Assembly: GCA_964434345.1 (NCBI GenBank)
Contig: CAYSUY010000001.1
Span: 1 to 64,000, forward strand
DNA length: 64,000 bases
Direction: 5' to 3'
Source of the DNA: CAIOSQ01 sp964434345
GTDB lineage: Bacteria; Pseudomonadota; Alphaproteobacteria; CACIAM-22H2
The position numbers and the translations under genes were made by a program. Positions 1-11,823 of the stretch are shown here, in pieces. Every line of letters starts with the position of its first letter. Within the stretch, counting starts at the first letter, position 1. Under the pieces are notes generated by a model, which made no database searches, was not told where the DNA came from, and saw nothing but the letters and a program-made list of their open reading frames with translations.

Positions 1-340
1 TCATGATGTTGTCGAGCGTCGACATGCCGCGGAACAGCGCGATGTTCTGGAAGGTACGGGCGATGCCCTGGGACGCGGCATCGTGGGGACGCATCTGTCG
101 GCGCTCGACCCCGCGATAGGCGATGCTGCCCTGCTGCGGCTGATAGAAGCCGTTGATGCAGTTCAGCATCGAGGACTTGCCGGCGCCGTTCGGCCCGATG
201 ATCGCGCGGATCTCGCCCTTGCGGATGTCGAACGACACATCGGTCAGCGCCTTGACGCCGCCGAAGGCGAGGGAGATCCCGTCGACGCGCAGCAGCGTCT
301 CGCCGGGAGCTGGATCGCGGGGCAGGTCGCGGGCGCTCAT
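1..340 (-). CDS. LivG-like branched-chain amino acid-type ABC transporter ATP-binding protein (partial, C-terminus outside window)
   Basis: This is the N-terminal ~113 residues of an ABC ATPase running off the left edge. The reverse strand reads a Walker A motif GPNGAGKSS followed by the Q-loop segment RTFQNIALFRGMSTLDNIM, which is typical of the LivG class of HAAT-family importers. LivG-type proteins power uptake of branched-chain amino acids, short amides, urea or aromatic acids together with LivF, LivH, LivM and a periplasmic binding protein; those partners would lie left of the window. Its ATG overlaps the stop codon of the upstream ligase (ATGA at 337-340), so the two are translationally coupled. 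The substrate cannot be inferred from the ATPase; the adjacent acyl-CoA ligase suggests an organic acid. Confidence 0.9.
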   Translation of the reverse strand, partial: MSARDLPRDPAPGETLLRVDGISLAFGGVKALTDVSFDIRKGEIRAIIGPNGAGKSSMLNCINGFYQPQQGSIAYRGVERRQMRPHDAASQGIARTFQNIALFRGMSTLDNIM

Positions 341-2379
341 GCGGCGGCTCCGCGCGCGGCGGCGACTGGCGCCGGGGCGATGTCGCGGATCTCGAGATCG
401 GCCTCGATCCTGCCCTTGCGGCCGTCCTCGTAGGTGACGTCGGTCGCGATCCGGCCGCGCGGCGCTCCGGCATAGAGGGCCTCGACGAGGGGGGCGTAGC
501 GTTCACCGATGAAGCCGCGCCGGACCTTGCGCGTGCGGGTCAATTCGCCGTCGTCGGCGTCGAGTTCCTTGTGCAGGACCAGGAACCGCCGGATCTGCGA
601 TCCAGCCAGGGCGGGGTCGGACGCGAGGTCGCGATTCACCTTGTCGATGCAGCCTGCGATCAGGTCGTAGACCTCCGGCCGGGCGGCCAGTTCCTGGTAG
701 GAGGCGTAGGCGATGTTGTTGCGCTCGGCCCAGTTGCCGGTCGCTTCCAGGTCGATGTTGACGAACACCGCGACGGCGTCGCGCTCGGCGCCGAAGGCGA
801 CCGCTTCCTTGATGAAGGAGAAGAACTTGAGCTTGTTCTCGATGTATTTCGGCGCAAACAGCGTGCCGTCGGCGAGGCGTCCGACATCTTTCGCGCGGTC
901 GATGATGCGCAGATGCCCGTCGGCGTCGAACAATCCGGCGTCACCGGTCCGCAGCCAGCCATCGGCGGTCTTGGCGTCGCGGGTCGCGGCGTCGTTCTTG
1001 TAATAGTGGCGGAAGACACCGGGGCTCTTCACCAGCACCTCGCCGGTCTCGGCGAGGCGTATCTGCACGTCGGGCGCGGCAGGACCGACGCTGTCCACCT
1101 TGATCTTCCCATCCGGCTGCAGACAGATGAACACGCTCGCCTCGGTCATGCCGTAGAGCTGCTTGAGGTTGAGGCCGAGCGAGCGATAGAACGCGAAGAG
1201 ATCCGGTCCGATCGCTTCGCCCGCCGTGTAGCCGACGCGCATGCGACTGAGCCCCAGCACGTTCTTCAGCGGCCCGTAGACCAGCGCCTCGCCAAGCCGG
1301 TAGAGCACGCGGTCCGCGGCGGCGACCGGCTTGCCGTCGAGGATATCGATCCCGACGCGCCGCGCGTGTTCCATGAAATAGCGGAACATCCAGCGCTTCG
1401 GCGCGCTCGCGTCCTCCATGCGGATCGTGACCTGGGTAAGCAGGTTTTCGAAGATCCGCGGTGGCGCGAAGAAGAACGTTGGCCCGATCTCCTTCAGATC
1501 GTTCATGACCGTGGCGCCCGACTCGGGGCATGCGACGCAGAAGCCGGCGATCAGGGCCTCGCCGTACGAGAAGATATGGTCGCCCACCCAGGCCATGGGG
1601 AGATAGGCGAGGATCTCGTCGTCGGTCGAGAGCCGGTCGAAGGCGACCGCGTTGGCGCAGGTCGTCACGACGTTGTCGTAGGCGAGCATCACGCCCTTGG
1701 GCTGGCCGGTCGTGCCCGAGGTGTAGAGCATCACGGCGATGTCGTCGCCCTTGCCGTGGGCGATCTCGCGGATGACGAGCCCGGGATCACGCGCCAGCGC
1801 CGCGCGACCGGCCTCCATGACGCTCTCCAGCGAGGCGAGCCGGGCATGGTCGTAGTCGCGCAGGCCACGCGGATCGTCGTAGACGATGCGCGCGAGGTTT
1901 GGGGCGCGTGTGCCGATGGCGAAGAGCTTGTCGACCTGCTCCTGGTCCTCGGCGATCGCGATCGCGGCCTCGCCATGCGCCAGGACAAAGGCCATCTCGT
2001 CGGCGACCGCGTCCTGGTAGACAGGGACCGGGATCGCCCCGAGGCATTGGGCGGCGCAGATCGCGCCGTAGAGCAGGGGCCGGTTGTCGCCGACGATGGC
2101 GAGTGTCTGGCCGCGTGCGAGACCGAGCCCGTGCAGACCGGCTGCGATCGCATGGACGTCGTCGCGCCAGGATTTCCAGGTCCAGCTCTGCCAGATGCCC
2201 AGATGCTTCTCGCGGAACGCGGGTCGATCCCCGCGCCGGGCGATGGCGTCCTCGAGCAGCTTCGGCAGCGTGTCGCAACCCGGCGGCAGCAGGGCATGCC
2301 CGCCGCCCGCGGCACCGGCGCTCTCGCGCGCCGACCAGGCCTTCGGCGCAGCGCCATCGGTGGCGATACCGGTCGTCAC
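337..2379 (-). CDS. AMP-dependent acyl-CoA synthetase/ligase (long-chain type)
   Basis: This 680-residue ANL-superfamily enzyme activates a carboxylic acid as acyl-AMP and then as acyl-CoA. It shows the P-loop-like motif YTSGTTGQPKGVM, the adenine-binding region around YGMTEAS and the hinge motif GWLRTGDAG. Its length fits the FadD15/long-chain class. The start is a GTG at 2379 with a strong GGGAGG ribosome-binding site 5 bases upstream; no ATG is needed. It is the promoter-proximal gene of a minus-strand operon and overlaps the next gene, a LivG-like ATPase, by four bases. Ligases of this class often travel with liv-type importers, which fits import then CoA activation of an aliphatic or aromatic acid. 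That substrate role is inference. The 240 bases up to aconitase must hold divergent promoters; no clear element was recognised there. Confidence 0.9.
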   Translation of the reverse strand: MTTGIATDGAAPKAWSARESAGAAGGGHALLPPGCDTLPKLLEDAIARRGDRPAFREKHLGIWQSWTWKSWRDDVHAIAAGLHGLGLARGQTLAIVGDNRPLLYGAICAAQCLGAIPVPVYQDAVADEMAFVLAHGEAAIAIAEDQEQVDKLFAIGTRAPNLARIVYDDPRGLRDYDHARLASLESVMEAGRAALARDPGLVIREIAHGKGDDIAVMLYTSGTTGQPKGVMLAYDNVVTTCANAVAFDRLSTDDEILAYLPMAWVGDHIFSYGEALIAGFCVACPESGATVMNDLKEIGPTFFFAPPRIFENLLTQVTIRMEDASAPKRWMFRYFMEHARRVGIDILDGKPVAAADRVLYRLGEALVYGPLKNVLGLSRMRVGYTAGEAIGPDLFAFYRSLGLNLKQLYGMTEASVFICLQPDGKIKVDSVGPAAPDVQIRLAETGEVLVKSPGVFRHYYKNDAATRDAKTADGWLRTGDAGLFDADGHLRIIDRAKDVGRLADGTLFAPKYIENKLKFFSFIKEAVAFGAERDAVAVFVNIDLEATGNWAERNNIAYASYQELAARPEVYDLIAGCIDKVNRDLASDPALAGSQIRRFLVLHKELDADDGELTRTRKVRRGFIGERYAPLVEALYAGAPRGRIATDVTYEDGRKGRIEADLEIRDIAPAPVAAARGAAA

Positions 2380-2619
2380 CCGTTCCTCCCTCGGCGCCCC
2401 TGCTGATCGGTTCTCGGCTCGGTTTCAAGCTCGGTCAGGCGCGCGGATAATCGCTACAGCCTGGACGCCCGGCGGTCAATCGCCGCGCCGCCGGCCGGGG
2501 CGTGCCGCAGGATCGCCGCGCAAGCTGCACAAAGCCCCTTCGCCGTGATAGAGAACCCGCCATCCGACGGGGCAGGCCGATGGTCCGCCCCCGTCGTCCA
2601 TTCGTCCTCCGACCGGGAG

Positions 2620-5316
<2,697 letters not shown>

Positions 5317-5323
5317 CAATCGC

Positions 5324-5368
5324 GACCCGTCCCCGCGCGGCGATGGCGCGGGGGCGGGTCGGTCTTTC
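5324..5368 (+). terminator. Hairpin terminator between acnA and the PEP-CTERM gene
   Basis: Left arm GACCCGTCCCCGCGC (5324-5338) pairs with GCGCGGGGGCGGGTC (5346-5360) around a 7-base loop, with one internal mismatch, and is followed by GGTCTTTCC. It lies just after the aconitase stop. The T-run is weak, so termination is likely but not certain. Its position between convergent genes would serve both. Confidence 0.6.
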
Positions 5369-5370
5369 CG

Positions 5371-6084
5371 TCAGGCCTGGGGCCTGGAGCGCCGGGCGTA
5401 GGCGAGGCCCGCCAGCATCAGGCCGAAGGTGGCGATGGTCGCGGGTTCCGGAGCCCGGACCACGACGTCGGCATCGCCAAAGGTGACGTTGTCGATCGCG
5501 AAGCCGGCCGGTTCGGATCCGGTGATGTAGAACGACACGCCGGCGATGTTGGAGCCGCTGCTGTCGAACAGGCCGTAGAACTCGACGCCCAGCGTGCTGT
5601 TCACGATCGTGCCGAGCGACAGCCCTGCGCTGTCGAAGGCCTCGATCGTCGTCGCACCGACCGTGTCGAAATAGCCGCCGGACAGGCCGACCGCGGCGAC
5701 GGGCGTGGAGAAGGTGAACGATAGCGGTCCATTGTAGAGTGGCGTGCCCGAGAGCACCGGGCTGGTCGGGTTGGCCCCATCCGTCGTGATGAACGCCTTG
5801 CCGTTCTGGACAAGAGAGAGGGGCGAGGTCGGCGTGCCGGTCAAGGTCCGGACGCCGCCCCCGACCACCGTGTGGCCGGTGAAGGACTCGCCGAAGCTCA
5901 CCGTATTGCCCGCGATCGTGTAGATCGGGTCGGTATCGCCGATGCTGCGCCCCGGTTCGCTGAAGGTGATCACGCTCGCCGCCGGGGTGAAGGATCCGGG
6001 GCCCAGATTGATCAGGGTCGCCTGGGCCGTCGCGGCGAGCGTAAGGCCGGCGAGGGCGCCGAGAACGATGGGTGGACTGCGCAT
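5371..6084 (-). CDS. PEP-CTERM sorting domain-containing exported protein
   Basis: This 237-residue protein has a signal peptide (MRSPPIVLGALAGLTLAATAQA) and a C-terminal sorting signal: APEPATIATFG, a hydrophobic helix, then the basic tail YARRSRPQA. PEP-CTERM proteins are exported and processed by an exosortase, usually with extracellular polysaccharide production; no exosortase is in this window. The middle is rich in Gly, Thr, Ser and Phe and looks like a beta-sandwich domain; no enzymatic motif is recognised. I start it at 6084, where GGGAG lies 7 bases upstream, rather than at 6162, which would put 26 extra residues before the signal peptide. A CATGCAAA direct repeat (6147-6154, 6160-6167) and a small hairpin (6131-6144) lie in the divergent region shared with the LacI-type gene. 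Confidence 0.85.
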   Translation of the reverse strand: MRSPPIVLGALAGLTLAATAQATLINLGPGSFTPAASVITFSEPGRSIGDTDPIYTIAGNTVSFGESFTGHTVVGGGVRTLTGTPTSPLSLVQNGKAFITTDGANPTSPVLSGTPLYNGPLSFTFSTPVAAVGLSGGYFDTVGATTIEAFDSAGLSLGTIVNSTLGVEFYGLFDSSGSNIAGVSFYITGSEPAGFAIDNVTFGDADVVVRAPEPATIATFGLMLAGLAYARRSRPQA

Positions 6085-6313
6085 GGTGGTTCTCCCTTCG
6101 GGGGTTGCAGATCCTGGGAAAGCACGCGCCGTGCCAAGCGGCACGACATGCAAAAAGACCATGCAAATCGGGGGGAGAACGCGCTGCGGCCGGACGGGTC
6201 CGAACCGGTCGTCGCCGTCGCCTTTCCTCGCAATGGGAAAACCGGGGCCGCGTTTTCGTGCAGCGGCGTGGCACTGCGCTTGCCCGCGGCCGCGCGGCTT
6301 CGTTTAATGCTGC

Positions 6314-7330
6314 ATGGCCAAGCGCTCAGTGACTTCGGCGGATGTCGCGCGTCTCGCGCGCGTCTCTCAATCCGCGGTCAGCCGCAGCTTCTCGCCGGGC
6401 GCCAGCGTTTCAGACGACATGCGCCGCAGGGTCCTCGCGGCCGCCGAGCGGCTCGGCTATCGCCCGAACGCGATCGCGCGGGCGATGATCAGCGGCCGCT
6501 CGCGTCTCATCGCCCTGCTCGCGGCCTATCTCGACAACCATTTCTACCCGGTCCTGCTCGAGCAACTCGCGCGCGCCCTGCAGGCGCGCGGCTACCAGAT
6601 GCTGCTGTTCATGACCGATCCCGGCGACCAGGACATCGTGGTGCAGAAGATGCTTCAGTATCAGGTCGACGGCATCGTGATGGCGTCGGCGACTTTGTCT
6701 CCCGGCCTCGCCGACGAATGCGCCAAGACCGGCACGCCGGTTGTGCTTCTGAACCGCTACGTCCCGGCGCTCGCCGCGAGCAGCGTCACGTCGGACAACA
6801 TCGAGGGCGGCCGCCTGCTCGCGCATTTCCTCGTCGATGGCGGGCACCGGCGCATCGCCTTCATCGCCGGCCATGAGGATTCCTCGACCAGTCGCGACCG
6901 CGAGGCCGGTTTTTTCAAGGGGCTCGGCGAGCGCGGCATGACCGGAGCCGGTCGCGCGGTCGGCGGCTACAGCGTCGTGGGCGCCGCGGAGTCGGCGCGT
7001 CGTCTGCTGTCGCCGCGCAAGCGCCCCGACGCGATCTTCGTGGCCAACGACCACATGGCCTTCGCGGTCATGGATGTCGCGCGGCGCGAGTTCGGTCTGC
7101 GCATCCCGGAGGATCTCTCGATCGTCGGCTTCGACGATGTTCCCGAGGCGGCCTGGGACGGGTACGCGCTGACCACCATCGCGCAGCCCGCCAAGGAGAT
7201 GGTCGAGGCGACGGTGTCCATCCTCACCGAGCAGATGGAGCGCCGCACCGTCGTCCGCCGCGCGGCCGTGCTGCCGGTCCGACTGGTCGTGCGTGGTTCG
7301 GCGCGCAAGCCGAAAACCACGGGCTGCTGA
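6314..7330 (+). CDS. LacI-family transcriptional regulator
   Basis: This is a 338-residue regulator of standard LacI length. The N-terminal helix-turn-helix and hinge helix read VTSADVARLARVSQSAVSR then AAERLGYRPNAIARAM. A periplasmic-binding-protein-like effector domain follows, with GFDDVPEAAWDGYALTTIAQP near the end, typical of sugar-responsive members. It lies directly upstream of, and in the same direction as, a large carbohydrate-type ABC import and catabolic cluster, so it most likely controls that cluster. A 16-bp CG-centred dyad at 7449-7464 is a plausible binding site. LacI-family proteins are usually repressors released by a sugar or sugar-derived ligand; the ligand here is unknown. 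Confidence 0.93.
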   Translation: MAKRSVTSADVARLARVSQSAVSRSFSPGASVSDDMRRRVLAAAERLGYRPNAIARAMISGRSRLIALLAAYLDNHFYPVLLEQLARALQARGYQMLLFMTDPGDQDIVVQKMLQYQVDGIVMASATLSPGLADECAKTGTPVVLLNRYVPALAASSVTSDNIEGGRLLAHFLVDGGHRRIAFIAGHEDSSTSRDREAGFFKGLGERGMTGAGRAVGGYSVVGAAESARRLLSPRKRPDAIFVANDHMAFAVMDVARREFGLRIPEDLSIVGFDDVPEAAWDGYALTTIAQPAKEMVEATVSILTEQMERRTVVRRAAVLPVRLVVRGSARKPKTTGC

Positions 7331-7448
7331 GCGCGATCAGCCGCGGCGATCGCGCCGGAAGCAAAGCCGCATCCGGTCGTGACCTCGATATCGATCCGTG
7401 GACGCGATGCCTCGCATGGACCCTCGTCCGAAGACCGGTCGCGGCCAG

Positions 7449-7464
7449 TTGCATACGTAGTCAA
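7449..7464. promoter_or_regulatory. Candidate LacI-family operator
   Basis: The sequence TTGCATACGTAGTCAA is a dyad with perfect outer TTG/CAA arms and a perfect TACGTA core. Only two positions per side break the symmetry. A central CpG in a 14-18 bp palindrome is the hallmark of LacI-family sites. It lies 60 bases upstream of the first ABC transporter gene and 119 bases downstream of the regulator's stop codon. Function is inferred from position and symmetry only. Confidence 0.5.
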
Positions 7465-7523
7465 TCCCTGTCAATCTCGCATCCGCGCGAAAAACGCGCC
7501 AGGCAACGGCTTTCGGGGACGGT

Positions 7524-8573
7524 ATGGTCGCGGTCTCGCTGGTGGGGGTGACGAAGCGTTGGGGCGACGTGGTCGGCGTTCGGCGCGTCGACCTCGAGAT
7601 CGCGGATCGCGAATTCGTCGTTCTCCTCGGCCCGTCCGGATGCGGCAAGACGACGACGATGCGCATGATCGCGGGGCTGGAGGATCCGACCGAGGGGCGG
7701 ATCCTCATCGATGGCCGCGTGGTCAACGACCTGGAACCCAAGGACCGCGACGTCGCCATGGTGTTCCAGAATTACGGCCTGTACCCGTCGATGAGCGTCT
7801 ACGAGAACATCCGGTTTCCGCTGAAGGTGCGCCGGATCGACCGTGCGCGACACGACGCCCTCGTGCGTCGCGCGGCGGACATGGTCGAGCTGGGCGACCT
7901 GCTCGATCGGCGGCCACGGGAATTGTCGGGCGGGCAGCGGCAGCGTGTCGCCCTCGCGCGGGCCATCGTGCGCGAACCGGCGGTCTTCCTGATGGACGAG
8001 CCGCTGTCCAATCTCGACGCGAAGCTCCGCGTTTCGACGCGCGCCCAGATCAAGAACCTGCAGCATCGGCTCGCCGTCACGACGATCTACGTGACCCATG
8101 ATCAGGTCGAGGCGATGACACTCGCCGACCGCGTGGTCGTCATGGAGCGCGGGGAGATCCAGCAGATCGGTACGCCCGCCGAGATCTACGACCGGCCGGC
8201 CAACGTCTTCGTGGCCGGCTTCATCGGTTCGCCCGCGATGAACCTGCTGCGCGGCGAAATCCAGGATGGCGCCTTCGTCGCGCCCTGTACCCGCGTCCCG
8301 GGATTCGCCGCCATGCCGGGCGGACCGGCGACGCTCGGCTTCCGCGCCGAGGACGTCGAGGTGGCGTCCGATGGCGCGATCGCCGCGCCGGTCTACAGCA
8401 TCGAGATGCTCGGCGACGCGACGCTCGTTTCGCTGCGCATCGGCGAGGCGCTCGTGTCGGCCAAGGCGCCCAGGACCTTCCGCGCGCGCATCGGCGATCC
8501 CATCGCCCTGCGTGTGCGCCCCGAGACCTGCCACCTGTTCGATGCCCGATCGGGACGACGGGTGGCGGCGTGA
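7524..8573 (+). CDS. Carbohydrate-type (MalK/UgpC-like) ABC transporter ATP-binding protein
   Basis: This 349-residue ATPase belongs to the CUT1 importer class. It has Walker A GPSGCGKTTT, the Q-loop FQNYGLYPSMSVYENI, the signature LSGGQRQRVALARAI, Walker B VFLMDEPLSNLDAKLR and the switch histidine in YVTHDQVEAMT. A C-terminal regulatory TOBE/OB domain follows (about residues 235-349). It is the first gene of the cluster and the only ATPase for two downstream sets of binding protein plus permeases, so it probably energises both, as known for MsmK- or UgpC-type shared ATPases. It may be controlled by the upstream LacI-type regulator. Confidence 0.95.
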   Translation: MVAVSLVGVTKRWGDVVGVRRVDLEIADREFVVLLGPSGCGKTTTMRMIAGLEDPTEGRILIDGRVVNDLEPKDRDVAMVFQNYGLYPSMSVYENIRFPLKVRRIDRARHDALVRRAADMVELGDLLDRRPRELSGGQRQRVALARAIVREPAVFLMDEPLSNLDAKLRVSTRAQIKNLQHRLAVTTIYVTHDQVEAMTLADRVVVMERGEIQQIGTPAEIYDRPANVFVAGFIGSPAMNLLRGEIQDGAFVAPCTRVPGFAAMPGGPATLGFRAEDVEVASDGAIAAPVYSIEMLGDATLVSLRIGEALVSAKAPRTFRARIGDPIALRVRPETCHLFDARSGRRVAA

Positions 8574-8607
8574 CGCAGACCCAGAACCGGACAGGGAGAC
8601 GAGGACC

Positions 8608-9822
8608 ATGATGAAAGCGATCTTCGCGGGCGCCGCGCTTGCGGCGCTGGTCGCCGGCACGGCACAGGCGGCATGCGCCTTTCGCAACGAGGTGCCGCTG
8701 CGCTCGTTGACGGCTGCCTTCGACGCCTGGAAGGCGGTGACGTCGGCAATGGCCGAGTGCGGCAATCTCCAGGCCGAACTGGACCAGAATTTCCGTCTCA
8801 AGCAGCCGGCTGCCTTCGCGGCGACGCCGTCGCTTTATCAGATCGGCGGCGTGTCCAACGGCACGATGACGCCGCTCGTGAACGCCGGGACCATCCGGCC
8901 GCTCGACGATCTGGTGGCGAAATACGGCAGGCACCTGACGCCGAACCAGCTCGTGCGCATCGACGGCAAGGTGATGGCCGTCGCGATGATGGTCAACGCG
9001 CAGCACCTGGTCTATCGCGAGGACATCCTGAAGGATCTGGGGATCGCCGTTCCGACCACCTATGACGAGGTGCTCGCGGCCGCCGAGAAGATCAAGGCGT
9101 CGGGCAAGGTCCAGTATCCGCTGGGCGCGACCTTCAAGGCGGGCTGGGACCTGGCGCAGGATTTCAACAACATGTTCGCCGGATACGACGGCGTGTTCGT
9201 GAAGCCCGACAACACCCCGGGCGTGAATTCGGATGCGGGCGTCAAGGCGCTTGAGACGATGAAGCGTCTTTCCGCGTACATGGACCCCGAGTTCCTCGTC
9301 TCGGACTCGACCTTTGTCCAGAAGCAGTTCCAGCAGGGCAAGATCGCGATGGCCAATCTCTGGGCATCGCGCCTGGGCGCCCTCGAGGATTCGAAGGAAA
9401 GCCAGGTCGTCGGCAAGATCGGCGTGGCGGCGGCTCCGGCGGCGGTCAAGGGCGGCAGGCCCTCGACCACGCTGTGGTGGGACGGGATCGTGATCGCCCG
9501 CAACATTCCCGACGCCGAAGCCGACGCCGCCTTCCGCGTCGCGATGGAGGGCCTCGACGAGGAGATGGTCAAGGCCAACAACGCATCCGCGGTCTGGCTG
9601 GTGGCCGGCTATGTCCCGAACAAGCTGGCACAGGGTTCGATCGATTCCGCCCGGGGCGGGGCGCCGAACTATGCGTCGACCACCGCGATGGGCCTGATCC
9701 ACAACGCCGTCGGCGAGAAACTCGCCGACTTCATGTCCGGCAAGAAGGACGCCCGGACCACCCTCGCGGAGATCGAGGCCGCGTATCTCGTCAAGGCGAA
9801 GGAGCAGGGGTTGGTGAAGTAA
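8608..9822 (+). CDS. Extracellular solute-binding protein of sugar ABC transporter, set 1
   Basis: This 404-residue family-1 binding protein is exported by a Sec signal peptide (MMKAIFAGAALAALVAGTAQA, cleavage near the AQA). It would capture the substrate in the periplasm and deliver it to the permeases encoded next. Start 8608 is preceded by AGGGAGACGAGG. The mature protein shows the usual features of cluster D binding proteins, with hinge segments such as YREDILKDLGIAVPTTYDE. It directly follows the ATPase gene. It is not closely similar to the second binding protein at 13418, so the two sets may differ in specificity. Confidence 0.92.
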   Translation: MMKAIFAGAALAALVAGTAQAACAFRNEVPLRSLTAAFDAWKAVTSAMAECGNLQAELDQNFRLKQPAAFAATPSLYQIGGVSNGTMTPLVNAGTIRPLDDLVAKYGRHLTPNQLVRIDGKVMAVAMMVNAQHLVYREDILKDLGIAVPTTYDEVLAAAEKIKASGKVQYPLGATFKAGWDLAQDFNNMFAGYDGVFVKPDNTPGVNSDAGVKALETMKRLSAYMDPEFLVSDSTFVQKQFQQGKIAMANLWASRLGALEDSKESQVVGKIGVAAAPAAVKGGRPSTTLWWDGIVIARNIPDAEADAAFRVAMEGLDEEMVKANNASAVWLVAGYVPNKLAQGSIDSARGGAPNYASTTAMGLIHNAVGEKLADFMSGKKDARTTLAEIEAAYLVKAKEQGLVK

Positions 9823-9856
9823 GGCGCCGGCGTCGGGAGGCACGGGAGGCGCGACG

Positions 9857-10885
9857 ATGCGGACGCGGAGCTTCGTCCTGTTCGTCGCGCCGTCCCTGGT
9901 GATGATGGCGCTGTTCATCGCCGCGCCTCTCGTCTCGGTGCTCGTGCAGAGCGTCCATCAGACGCGGACGGTCTTCCAGGACACGATCGTCGAGAGTTGC
10001 ACGCCCGGCTTCCTCGCCCCGACCTGCGTGCGCGAGACGCGTCGCATCCCCGTTCTCGGCGCCGATGGCCGCCCCGTGACAGAGACCGTGCCGGTCGGCC
10101 TCGAGGCGTACCGACGGCTTCTGGAACCGGAACGCGTGATGGCCGCGCTGGCGCCTGGCGGCGGGGGGCTGGAGGCGATCCTGGCGATCGACTTCTACCG
10201 GGCGCTGCGCTTCACCCTGGTCTTCACCCTGGCGACGCTGCCGCTGGTGATCGGGCTCGGCCTTGCGATCGCGCTCGCGGTGGATGGTCTGGCGCGCGCA
10301 TGGCGTGGCCCTGTCATCTTCGCGACCCTGCTTCCCTTCGTCATCACTCCGGTCGTGGGCGCGCTGTCGATACGCTGGCTGTTTCTGGGCGACGGGATCC
10401 TGACCCGGCTGATCGAATGGGTCCTCGCGCGCGACATCGCGATCTTCGCGCAGGGCTGGACGATCGAAGTGCTGATGCTGTTCTACCGCGTCTGGCATGT
10501 CGCGCCCTTCGCCTTCGTCGTGTTCTACGCCGGGCTGCAGACGGTCGACCGCGACACGCTCGAATCGGCGATCGTCGACGGGGCGTCGCGCTTCGAGCGG
10601 CTCACTGCCGTCATCGTGCCGCATCTCGCGCCGCTGATCGTCTTCGTCGCCCTGATCCATCTCATGGACAGCTACCGGGTCTTCGACGAGGTCGTCGGCT
10701 TCTCCAGCCAGGCGCATGTGATCTCGCTGCAATGGCTGACCTTCAGCTTCCTGATGCCGGACGAGACGGGGAACCGCGCGATCACCCGCGCGGCGGCCTC
10801 GTCGATGCTGACCATGATCGGGATCGTCGTGCTCCTGATCGTGCCGCTGCGCCGCGCGTGGCGCGACCAGCGCGGCCGAAGGTGA
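9857..10885 (+). CDS. Sugar ABC transporter permease, MalF-like, set 1
   Basis: This 342-residue inner-membrane permease has a first transmembrane segment at about residues 7-30 (FVLFVAPSLVMMALFIAAPLVSVL). A large periplasmic loop follows (about 35-105), then five more hydrophobic helices. The EAA-loop motif that contacts the ATPase is visible in the region reading ESAIVDGASRFERLTAVIVPHLAP. The long first loop contains two cysteines (SCTPGFLAPTCV), an unusual decoration that may form a disulfide. It pairs with the next permease, four bases away. Confidence 0.93.
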   Translation: MRTRSFVLFVAPSLVMMALFIAAPLVSVLVQSVHQTRTVFQDTIVESCTPGFLAPTCVRETRRIPVLGADGRPVTETVPVGLEAYRRLLEPERVMAALAPGGGGLEAILAIDFYRALRFTLVFTLATLPLVIGLGLAIALAVDGLARAWRGPVIFATLLPFVITPVVGALSIRWLFLGDGILTRLIEWVLARDIAIFAQGWTIEVLMLFYRVWHVAPFAFVVFYAGLQTVDRDTLESAIVDGASRFERLTAVIVPHLAPLIVFVALIHLMDSYRVFDEVVGFSSQAHVISLQWLTFSFLMPDETGNRAITRAAASSMLTMIGIVVLLIVPLRRAWRDQRGRR

Positions 10886-10889
10886 GCGC

Positions 10890-11819
10890 ATGAGCACGCC
10901 CAGGGCCCTGGCACGTCCGGCCTGGCTGCGCATCGCCGCGGCGGCTTTCCTGGCACTCTGGCTGCTCGTCGCCCTGTTCCCGCTCTGCTGGACGGCTCTG
11001 ATGTCGTTCCGCAACCCCGTGGATGCGTTGTCCTCGAATCCCCTCGACGTCATCTTCGGCGCGACGACGTTCGCGCATTACCATGCCGTCTGGGTGACGC
11101 ATGGCTTCTGGCGGAACTTCCTGAACTCCATGATGGTCACCGCGGGCGTCGTGACGGTCTCCCTGTCGGTGGGAACCCTCGCCGGCTACGCCTTCGCGCG
11201 CAGCGACGGACGCCTTGCCTTCGGGTTGCTGGTCCTGGCCCTGATCTTCCGCGCGCTGCCGCATTCCGTGCTCGTCACCGGATACCTGCCGGTGTTCCTC
11301 GACACGCGCGATATCCTGGCGCCGCTCTGGACCGCCTGGCCCACCGCGTGGCTCTTCGCGTCCCTGTCGCCGGCGCCGCCGACGCTCTACGGCCAGCCCT
11401 GGGCCGTCATCGCGGTTCTCGTGGCGATCAACCAGCCCTTCACGATCTGGATGATGCGTTCCTTCTTTCGCAACGTGCCCACCGAGATCGACGAGGCGGC
11501 GCGCGTGGATGGATGCACGCATTTCGGCGCGTTTCGCAGGGTCGTCATGCCGGTGATGTGGCCAGGCGTGATCACGACCGGCCTGTTTTCCTTCCTGCTC
11601 GCCTACAACGACTATCTCGTGACGGCGCTGCTGCTCGACGCGCAGTCGCAGACCATGGTGCCCGCCATCTCGCAGTTCATGAACCGCGAGACACGGGCGG
11701 CCGACCAGATCGAGGCGATCGCGGCGGCGGTGTCGATCACCGCGCCGCTCTTCGTCCTGGTCATGGCGTTCCAGAAGCAGATCGTCTCCGGCCTGACTGC
11801 CGGAGCCGTGAAAGGATGA
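10890..11819 (+). CDS. Sugar ABC transporter permease, MalG-like, set 1
   Basis: This 309-residue permease is the second membrane subunit of importer set 1. It has about six transmembrane helices, and the EAA motif reads EIDEAARVDGCTHFGAFRRVVMPVMWPG, the canonical ATPase-coupling loop of CUT1 systems. It ends with the FQKQIVSGLTAGAVKG tail typical of MalG-type subunits. It starts 4 bases after the MalF-like gene and is followed after 4 bases by a SnoaL-like gene, so the cluster is tightly packed and probably co-transcribed. Confidence 0.94.
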   Translation: MSTPRALARPAWLRIAAAAFLALWLLVALFPLCWTALMSFRNPVDALSSNPLDVIFGATTFAHYHAVWVTHGFWRNFLNSMMVTAGVVTVSLSVGTLAGYAFARSDGRLAFGLLVLALIFRALPHSVLVTGYLPVFLDTRDILAPLWTAWPTAWLFASLSPAPPTLYGQPWAVIAVLVAINQPFTIWMMRSFFRNVPTEIDEAARVDGCTHFGAFRRVVMPVMWPGVITTGLFSFLLAYNDYLVTALLLDAQSQTMVPAISQFMNRETRAADQIEAIAAAVSITAPLFVLVMAFQKQIVSGLTAGAVKG

Positions 11820-11823
11820 GGAC

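Noticed and set aside
6147..6167. CATGCAAA direct repeat, 13 bases apart, before the LacI-type gene
   Set aside because: Only two copies and no link to a known regulator; noted but too short to call an operator.
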